From positions 3,782,001 to 3,846,000 of the forward strand of contig NZ_FMIA01000002.1 in NCBI RefSeq assembly GCF_900091615.1: 64,000 nucleotides of DNA. The letters run 5' to 3'. Under the pieces are notes generated by a model, which was not told the origin of the DNA, did no database searches, and was given only the letters and a program-made list of their open reading frames with translations. Positions 58,618-64,000 of the stretch are shown here, one piece after another. The translations under genes and the position numbers were made by a program. The stretch's first letter is position 1, and each line of letters starts with the position of its first letter. This stretch comes from Micromonospora yangpuensis. GTDB taxonomy: Bacteria > Actinomycetota > Actinomycetes > Mycobacteriales > Micromonosporaceae.

Positions 58618-60150
58618 TCAGCGTTGCAGGGTGAGCATCCCGGGCCGGTACGGCAGGCGGCCGTAGTCGCCGCCGGAGTTCGGGTCGCGGCCCTGGTAGA
58701 GCAGCTGCAGGTTGCAGGGGTCGATGGTCATGGTCTGGTCGGCGTTGGTCCGGATCAGCTCGCCGTGGCTGATGTCGCTGGTCCAGGTGGCGCCGCTGTT
58801 GGCCTTGCCGGCGAACGGGTTGCTCTCGGTGGCCGCCTGCGGCGTCCACGTACCACCCAGGCTGGTGGCGGTGAACGACCGGAAGTACCGGCCCTGCGCA
58901 CCGATCGCCTCGACGATCATGAGGTACCGGTTCTCACCCTGGAGCTTGTAGACCTGCACCGCCTCGAAGAGGTTGTTGGTGGTGTCGGTCATGATCGTGG
59001 TGTAGTTCGTACCGAAGCTGCTCGGGAAGTTGCCGATCGGCATGCTGGCCCGGTAGATCCGCCCGTTGTCACCGGCGAAGAACAGGTACATGTTCTGCCC
59101 GTCACCGATGAGCGCCTGGTCGATCGGCCCGGTGCCGGAGTTGGAGATGCTGCCGCTGAACAGCGTCTGCGCCGGCCCCCACGAGTTCACGTTCGTCGGG
59201 TCGGTCGAGGTCCGGTAGGAGAACGCCGGCCCACCCCACTGGTACGCCAGCACCCAGATGTTCTTCGGCGCGAAGTAGAACAGGCTCGGGGCCACCGCCG
59301 AGAACGGCATCGCGTTCTGGCTGGCCGAACCCATCTCCGACCAGTTGGTGAAGAGGCCGAAGTTCATCGAGCCCCACGACGTACCGTTGTCGTGCGTGGT
59401 GCCGTACACCAACTGCCGGCCGTTGTACGGCGCGTGGGTGAAGTCCTTCAGCGACACCCAGCCCGACCTCGGCTGGGCCAGCGGACCCGTCGACGACCAC
59501 CGGTACGACGACGGCAGGCCGCAGGTGCCACCCGGTGGCGGCGTGGTGGGCGGCGGGTTGCTGCCGCCATCGACCCGGACGAGCTGCCACTGCTGGTTGG
59601 TGCCGCCCCAGTCGTCGTACTGCACGATGTTGCCGCCGTCGGCGGTGGAGGCGCCCTGCACCTCCACGGCCTTGTTGCTGTTGCGGTTGATCAGGCGGAC
59701 GTGGCCGCCGTCGGAGTCGGCCAGGCGGAACTGCTGGTTGGTGCCGTTGCCGTCGCTCCACTGCACGATGCTGGCGCCGTTGGCGGTGGAGAAGTTGTAG
59801 ACGTCGAGGACCTTGTTGGACAGTCGGGACTTGAGCCGGTAGTAGCCGCCGCCGGAGTCGACGAACTGCCACTGCTGCTGGTTGCCGTTGTTGCGGGTCC
59901 ACTGGGTGATCCGCGCGCCGTCGTTGGTAGCCAGGTTGTAGACGTCCAGGGCCTTGCCGCTGTTGCGGTTGACCAGCACGTACCAGGCGCTGGTGTCGAC
60001 CGTCGCGGCCGCCGCCGGCGTCGACACCGCGACGGCGGCGACACCACCGACCACCACTGCCGACACACCGGCGGCGACGGCTCGCGCCAACCACCCGCGC
60101 CGCCGCCGCGACGGCGGCGCGATCGATGGAACTGTGCCCAAGGCAGACAT
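58618..60150 (-). CDS. Secreted GH62 alpha-L-arabinofuranosidase with ricin-type CBM13
   Basis: A 510-residue exoenzyme. Signal: [21 protein letters not shown], cleavage near AAA-AT. Residues about 50-175 are a full beta-trefoil with QQQW, NQQF and NQQW turns (CBM13). A Pro/Thr linker leads to the GH62 domain (about 205-510): [49 protein letters not shown] and FEAVQVYKL carrying the conserved acids. GH62 removes arabinose from arabinoxylan. Two LacI-type boxes lie upstream, suggesting induction by plant-sugar products. Confidence 0.93.
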   Translation of the reverse strand: MSALGTVPSIAPPSRRRRGWLARAVAAGVSAVVVGGVAAVAVSTPAAAATVDTSAWYVLVNRNSGKALDVYNLATNDGARITQWTRNNGNQQQWQFVDSGGGYYRLKSRLSNKVLDVYNFSTANGASIVQWSDGNGTNQQFRLADSDGGHVRLINRNSNKAVEVQGASTADGGNIVQYDDWGGTNQQWQLVRVDGGSNPPPTTPPPGGTCGLPSSYRWSSTGPLAQPRSGWVSLKDFTHAPYNGRQLVYGTTHDNGTSWGSMNFGLFTNWSEMGSASQNAMPFSAVAPSLFYFAPKNIWVLAYQWGGPAFSYRTSTDPTNVNSWGPAQTLFSGSISNSGTGPIDQALIGDGQNMYLFFAGDNGRIYRASMPIGNFPSSFGTNYTTIMTDTTNNLFEAVQVYKLQGENRYLMIVEAIGAQGRYFRSFTATSLGGTWTPQAATESNPFAGKANSGATWTSDISHGELIRTNADQTMTIDPCNLQLLYQGRDPNSGGDYGRLPYRPGMLTLQR

Positions 60151-60233
60151 GATCCTCCTTCAACGACCAACAGCCGAACGGTCTGCCCGAAGCTGGGCGC
60201 ACCGCTTCACACGGGCCGGGCGTGGTCGGGAGA

Positions 60234-60247
60234 TGTCAGCGCTAACA
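60234..60247. promoter_or_regulatory. LacI-type operator box proximal to the GH62 gene
   Basis: TGTCAGCGCTAACA is a near palindrome centred on CGCT/AGCG, 84 bp before the start codon, in the style of LacI-family operators on actinobacterial polysaccharide genes. Confidence 0.5.
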
Positions 60248-60344
60248 CCATCTCCCGCACGCCGTGGCGCACGCCTTGTCCAAGGTCCGGCGACGCGGGC
60301 CCGCCCGGTGAGCCCCGGGCGGCGCCACCCCTTGGCCATCGACT

Positions 60345-60358
60345 GTGAGCGATAACAT
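60345..60358. promoter_or_regulatory. LacI-type operator box, distal
   Basis: TGTGAGCGATAACA has the same arms as the proximal box (TGT...ACA around AGCG), 111 bp farther upstream. Confidence 0.45.
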
Positions 60359-60391
60359 GCTGTTCGTCAAGTCGTAACGTTCGATGTCCGG

Positions 60392-60875
60392 TCAGCCGGT
60401 ACGGTGCCCGCGTCGCCGTTCCAGCTCGTCGAGGATGACGTCGAGTCCGTAGTCGAACTCGGCGGCGAACGAGTAGTCGCCGCTGGCGGTGAGCTCCCGG
60501 ACCAGCTCGACGAGGTACGGGTACTCCGCCGACGGCGGCGCGACCTCGGCGACGAAGTCGGCGGCACCGGTGGAGGCGTCGAACGGCAGGTTCTGCTCGG
60601 TCAGGACGAAGCCGTAGACGTACGCGTCGACGACGGAGAAGGCGTGCGCGGCGAGGGCGACCGGGAAACCGTCGCGTCGCAGGCATCCGAGGACGGCGTC
60701 GTGGTGGCGCAGCAGCGCCGGGCCGGGGTTCCTTCTCGACTCGATGAGGGTGAGGGCCCACGGATGCCTGCCCAGGACCCCTCGTGCCGACGCGGCCCGT
60801 CGCCGCATCCCCTCCCGCCACGACGATCGCCGGTCGGGCAGCTCGATCCTGGTGAAGATCCAGTCGGCGAGGCCA
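60392..60875 (-). pseudogene. TetR-family regulator lacking its DNA-binding domain
   Basis: The 160 residues read like the second half of a TetR_C regulator: GLADWIFTRIELPD, WREGMRRRAASARGVLGRHPWALTLIESRRNPGPA, AHAFSVVDAYVYGFVL, FAAEFDYGLDVILDELER. The helix-turn-helix that should precede GLADW is absent. Homology stops where the divergent oxidoreductase gene begins (ATG at 60875), and no start codon is well placed in this frame. A deletion probably removed the 5' end and the shared promoter. Confidence 0.72.
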
Positions 60876-61837
60876 TGAGAGCCGCCGTCGTCGTCCGTTA
60901 CGGACCGCCGGAGCAGGTAGTCGTCACCGACGTACGCACGCCCGAGCCGCGCCCCGGTGAGGTGCTGGTCCGCGTCGAGGCCGCCGCGGTCACCGCCGGG
61001 GACGCCCGGCTGCGCGCCGGCCGCTTCCCGGCGGGCTTCGGCGTCCTCGCCCGGCTCGGCGTGGGCCTGCGCGGGCCTCGGGCCCGGATCCTGGGCGGCA
61101 CGCTCTCCGGTCGGATCGAGCGGGTCGGCCGGGACGTCACCCGCTTCTCCCCCGGTGACCTCGTCGCCGGGATGACCGGCATGCGACTGGGCACGCACGC
61201 CGAGTACGCCACCGTCCGGGCCGCCTCCCTGGTGCCCAAACCCGCCGGGGTAGGGCACAGCGACGCCGCCGGGGTGCTCTTCGGCGGTACGACCGCACTG
61301 TGGTTCCTGCGCGAGCGCGCCAGGATCAGGGCCGGGCACCGGGTGCTCGTCAACGGGGCCTCCGGGGCGGTGGGGTCCAGCGCCGTGCAGATCGCCGCAC
61401 ACCTCGGCGCCACCGTGACCGCGGTGACCAGCGCCCGCAACACGGCCTTCGTGACCGGGCTGGGCGCCCACCGGGTGGTCGACTACACCACGACCCCGGT
61501 CACCGGACTCGACGAACGGTTCGACATCGTCTTCGACGCGGTAGGCAACGTCTCCCGCGCCGAGGGGCTACGACTCCTGGCCCCCGGCGGCTCGCTCGTG
61601 CTGGCGGTCGCGAACCTGCTCGACACCCTCCGGGCACGCGGGCCGGTCCTCGCCGGCCCCGCGCGGGAGCGGGCCGAGGATTTCGGGTACCTACTCGATC
61701 TCGTGTCGAGCGGGCAGTTCGCTCCCGTCACCGAGGTCGTCGGCGGGCTGGACCGCCTGCCCGAGGCACATCGCCGCGTCGACACCGGCCGCAAGGTCGG
61801 CAATCTCGTGATCACCCCCCACTCGGCGGCAGGCTGA
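60875..61837 (+). CDS. Zinc-independent medium-chain oxidoreductase (quinone reductase-like)
   Basis: A 320-residue MDR enzyme. MRAAVVVRYGPPEQVV is the standard opening, GDLVAGMTG the catalytic-domain end, NGASGAVGSSAVQIAAHLGATVTAVTSARN the NADPH-binding segment, and no zinc ligands occur. The start coincides with the edge of the truncated TetR gene, so its native promoter may have been lost; GGCGAGG lies just before the ATG. Substrate is probably a quinone or alpha,beta-unsaturated carbonyl. Confidence 0.85.
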   Translation: MRAAVVVRYGPPEQVVVTDVRTPEPRPGEVLVRVEAAAVTAGDARLRAGRFPAGFGVLARLGVGLRGPRARILGGTLSGRIERVGRDVTRFSPGDLVAGMTGMRLGTHAEYATVRAASLVPKPAGVGHSDAAGVLFGGTTALWFLRERARIRAGHRVLVNGASGAVGSSAVQIAAHLGATVTAVTSARNTAFVTGLGAHRVVDYTTTPVTGLDERFDIVFDAVGNVSRAEGLRLLAPGGSLVLAVANLLDTLRARGPVLAGPARERAEDFGYLLDLVSSGQFAPVTEVVGGLDRLPEAHRRVDTGRKVGNLVITPHSAAG

Positions 61838-61914
61838 CCGCCCGGCTCGGGCCAACCCGGCCGGCGACGGCCACCTGCCCGCGTCCCCGGAGGTCGTCGC
61901 CGCGTTACCAGGAC

Positions 61915-62394
61915 GTGCACGGCGTACTCGATCATGATTTGGCGCTGCGCGACTGGGCCGTCGCGGCGGCCGGCGCGGTGGGGTTGCTGGTCGCCTCCTG
62001 GGCGCTGTTGATCCTGCTGGCCCGCCGGCTTCCGCCCGGCGTGCTGCGCGAGGTCGCCGGCTTCGTCCCGGACTGCGTCACGGCCGTCCGGCGGCTGCGC
62101 CGGGATCCCCGGGTACCCCGTCGGGCGAAGGTGGCCGTCCTGGTCGCCGGGCTCTGGGTGGCCAGCCCGGTCGACCTGATCCCCGACTTCCTGCCCGTCG
62201 TCGGGGCCCTGGACGACCTCGTCGTGGTGGCGCTCGCCCTGCGCTACGCCGGCCGGCGGGTGCCCCGGGAGGTCCTGCTGGCCGCCTGGCCGGGTGAGCC
62301 CCAGCTGATCGAACGGCTACTCGGCACGCCGTCGACCCAGGGCTGCCCCGCGCCGGTCAGTCGGCCTCGACCGGCGCTTCGCCGAAGACGGTGA
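61915..62394 (+). CDS. DUF1232 (YkvA-like) membrane protein
   Basis: About 159 residues; the GTG at 61915 is the only sensible start. One hydrophobic segment (12-33) precedes LLRDP-like LRRDPRVPRRAKVAVLVAGLWVASPVDLIPDFLPVVGALDDL, recognised by P(V/I)DLIPD and GALDD; the run is the DUF1232 domain. It overlaps the convergent chimeric gene by 38 bp. Function is unknown. Confidence 0.82.
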   Translation: MHGVLDHDLALRDWAVAAAGAVGLLVASWALLILLARRLPPGVLREVAGFVPDCVTAVRRLRRDPRVPRRAKVAVLVAGLWVASPVDLIPDFLPVVGALDDLVVVALALRYAGRRVPREVLLAAWPGEPQLIERLLGTPSTQGCPAPVSRPRPALRRRR

Positions 62395-63424
62395 AGCTGA
62401 CGACCCAGTAGGCGACGTAGAGGGCGAGCAGCAGGTACCCGTGCCACCGCCGCAGCCGGCGGGTCCAGAGGAAGTACGCGGCCAGCGCGGTCATGCCGAC
62501 GAGCACCGGCAGGTGCCAGCTGAGCACGTCGTCGTCGACGACGATGCTGCCACCGGCGAGCAGGATGATGCCGAGCTTGCCGGTCACCCCGAAGACGACG
62601 CTGCCGACCACGTTCGCGAGACCGATGTCGACCGCGCCCCGGCGGGCGGGCCGGACGGTCAGCAGCACGTCCTCGAAGGTGAGCACGAGGGTCGCGATGA
62701 TGGCGCCGAAGAGGGCTCCCTGGATCTCGAACTCCTCCAGGATGCCCTCGGTGCCGATGCTGGTCATGGCCGCGCCGACGACGAGACCGACGAGTGCGAC
62801 GACGGCCAGCCCGACCGCGGGCCAGCCGGAGCGCGGACGACCCCGGTCGAACGGCCCGGTCACGACGAAGGGCGACGGGCCTGTGAGTGTCGGACCGGTG
62901 GTGGTCGGGCCCGAAGTCGACGGGCCGGTGGTGGACGGGTCCCGGTGCCGTTCGCGGACGGCGACGTAGCCGAGGAAGAGCGCGAAGAGCAGCAGGAGCA
63001 GCCGTCCACCCGGACGCAGCACCCGGGCCATCTCACGGACCGCCGCCACCGGGTCGGGAATGGCACAGAGCGACAGGGTGCAGGTCACCGTGTCGAAGCT
63101 GGCATCGGGGTACGGCAGGGCCTGCGCGTCGCCGACGCGCAGTTCGACCGCCAGGCCGAGTGCCGTGGCGTGACGCCTGGCGATCTCCAGCATCGCCGGA
63201 CTGAGCTCGATGCCGGCAAGGCGCACCCCGGCCGGGTAGCAGGGCAGGTTACGGCCGGTGCCGACGGCCACCTCCAGCACCCGCCCGGTGGCCCGACTGC
63301 CCACCCACTGGCGACCACCGGCGAACTGGACCCGTTCCCAGAACTCGATGCCCCGGTCGTAGCGGGGTGCCACGCTCTCCCACACCCGCCGCGCCTTCGC
63401 GGTCGGGTCCTCCCCTGCTGCCAT
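62357..63424 (-). CDS. Methyltransferase/cation-antiporter chimera
   Basis: A 355-residue frame from ATG 63424 (AAGGGGG upstream). Residues 1-150 are a class I SAM methyltransferase: VLEVAVGTGRNLP (motif I), GIELSPAMLEIAR, FDTVTCTLSLCAIPDP and RVLRPGGRLLLL. There the methyltransferase stops. From LFALFLGYVAVRE on, the protein is the second half of a CaCA-type cation exchanger with four to five hydrophobic segments, including TFEDVLLTV and LANVVGSVVFG (second alpha repeat). The junction is in a CTG-rich Leu run near 62985-63000, which fits a deletion by microhomology. The exchanger's first alpha repeat is missing, so transport is unlikely. Confidence 0.7.
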   Translation of the reverse strand: MAAGEDPTAKARRVWESVAPRYDRGIEFWERVQFAGGRQWVGSRATGRVLEVAVGTGRNLPCYPAGVRLAGIELSPAMLEIARRHATALGLAVELRVGDAQALPYPDASFDTVTCTLSLCAIPDPVAAVREMARVLRPGGRLLLLLFALFLGYVAVRERHRDPSTTGPSTSGPTTTGPTLTGPSPFVVTGPFDRGRPRSGWPAVGLAVVALVGLVVGAAMTSIGTEGILEEFEIQGALFGAIIATLVLTFEDVLLTVRPARRGAVDIGLANVVGSVVFGVTGKLGIILLAGGSIVVDDDVLSWHLPVLVGMTALAAYFLWTRRLRRWHGYLLLALYVAYWVVSFTVFGEAPVEAD

Positions 63425-63590
63425 CCGACCCCCTTCGGTGACAAGTGCCCCCGCCCTCATTGTCCGCGCCGGGTCCGCCCGCGACAGGGCGGTGCCCTGA
63501 GCCAACCGGTGGCTCAGGGCACCACCGAAGCGCTGTCCGACAACGGGTCGCGGTGTCGCCACCGGCCAGTCGTGGCTCGATTCGCGCAGG

Positions 63591-63776
63591 TCAGCCGGTA
63601 GTCGCCGGGACGGACAGGTTGGTCTGGTCAGGGCACCACACCGAGGACCCCAGGTTGAGCATCAGGTCGTCCCGGATCCATCCCCGCTTGGTCGGGTTGG
63701 GGACGCTGACGACGTAGGTCCACGTGTCGATCCCGTTGATGTCCAGCGCGTAGCTTCGAACCTCCCCGTGAAGGAT
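63591..63776 (-). pseudogene. C-terminal fragment of an SH3-like secreted protein
   Basis: A 61-codon frame with no start codon; an in-frame stop lies just upstream (63777). It reads SYALDINGIDTWTYVVSV, then KRGWIRDDLMLN and VWCPDQ, reminiscent of the GW(I/V)xxD(Y/L)L edge of bacterial SH3 domains. The rest of the gene is absent. Confidence 0.45.
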
Positions 63777-63919
63777 TCAGACCGCCCTATCCTCGGGATA
63801 CATTCACCGCAGTTCAACACCAGGCGGTGTCAGAAGAACGTTTCGGATTCAATCGAACATCCGTCCCAAAACCGGCAGAGAACATCGTAGAATGTCGTTC
63901 GACATGATCCATTCGTGCG

Positions 63920-63945
63920 GGCCTCCGTGCGATCACACGGAGGCC
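63920..63945. terminator. 10-bp perfect hairpin near the right edge
   Basis: GGCCTCCGTG and CACGGAGGCC enclose CGATCA. No gene in the window ends beside it; it may serve a gene beyond the right edge. Confidence 0.6.
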
Positions 63946-64000
63946 GTCCCTCCAGTCGGCGCCCCCGACCGTCACCGTCGGGGGGCACCTCGGTTGGTGT

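Overview
This 64-kb window is high-GC actinobacterial DNA with GTG-rich starts and many 1- to 4-bp stop/start overlaps. A mycothiol-type formaldehyde dehydrogenase, a SapB-like lanthipeptide cluster and type VII secretion-like small proteins point to a filamentous actinomycete. I infer a Micromonosporaceae member, which the sequence alone cannot prove. No tRNA, rRNA or CRISPR array was seen.

Layout. 0-8.3 kb is housekeeping: a STAS fragment, an AI-2E-type exporter, an NDH-2-like enzyme, a TerC protein behind a yybP-ykoY (Mn2+) riboswitch, DUF2267, a pirin and a large membrane-anchored protein. At 7.7-11.1 kb two paralogous secreted lysozyme-like genes are separated by an intact IS256-family element (8982-10374, 8-bp target duplication) that landed in the arm of an intergenic hairpin. 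11.5-18.7 kb carries the mycothiol formaldehyde detoxification pair, an MFS exporter, an Fe-S photolyase-like gene and a Baeyer-Villiger monooxygenase/SDR fusion. 18.85-24.9 kb is a four-gene, translationally coupled cassette: an ABC ATPase-like protein with every catalytic motif degraded, a solute-binding protein, a double-length permease and a STAND/TPR protein whose P-loop lysine is also lost.

26-31.2 kb holds a ferredoxin/P450 pair divergent from a TetR operon, with twin 16-bp palindromes between them, and a lycopene cyclase with an unusual repetitive tail. 31.4-32.7 kb has a secreted protein and a class F sortase. 33.5-41.8 kb is a SapB/AmfS-type class III lanthipeptide locus (synthetase, three near-identical precursors, two ABC exporters, two atypical LuxR-type regulators). 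43.6-46.9 kb is a compact operon of a tryptophan 2,3-dioxygenase, a second larger TDO-superfamily (PrnB-like) protein and a kynureninase-like class V PLP enzyme, a candidate tryptophan-derived pathway. 46.9-49.3 kb is a copper chaperone/DyP peroxidase/CopC operon.

49.3-57.5 kb contains a BtuF-like protein, two ESX-like small proteins, a ricin-type lectin, an epimerase, a Ser/Thr kinase, and a NACHT NTPase followed by a HAD-like protein. 57.6-63.8 kb shows repeated signs of deletion: a B12-binding radical SAM remnant, a TetR gene without its DNA-binding domain, a methyltransferase/cation-antiporter chimera and an SH3-like C-terminal fragment, around an intact secreted GH62 arabinofuranosidase.

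The best candidates for undescribed biology are the pseudo-ATPase transporter/STAND cassette (18.85-24.9 kb) and the TDO/PrnB-like/class V operon (43.6-46.9 kb).
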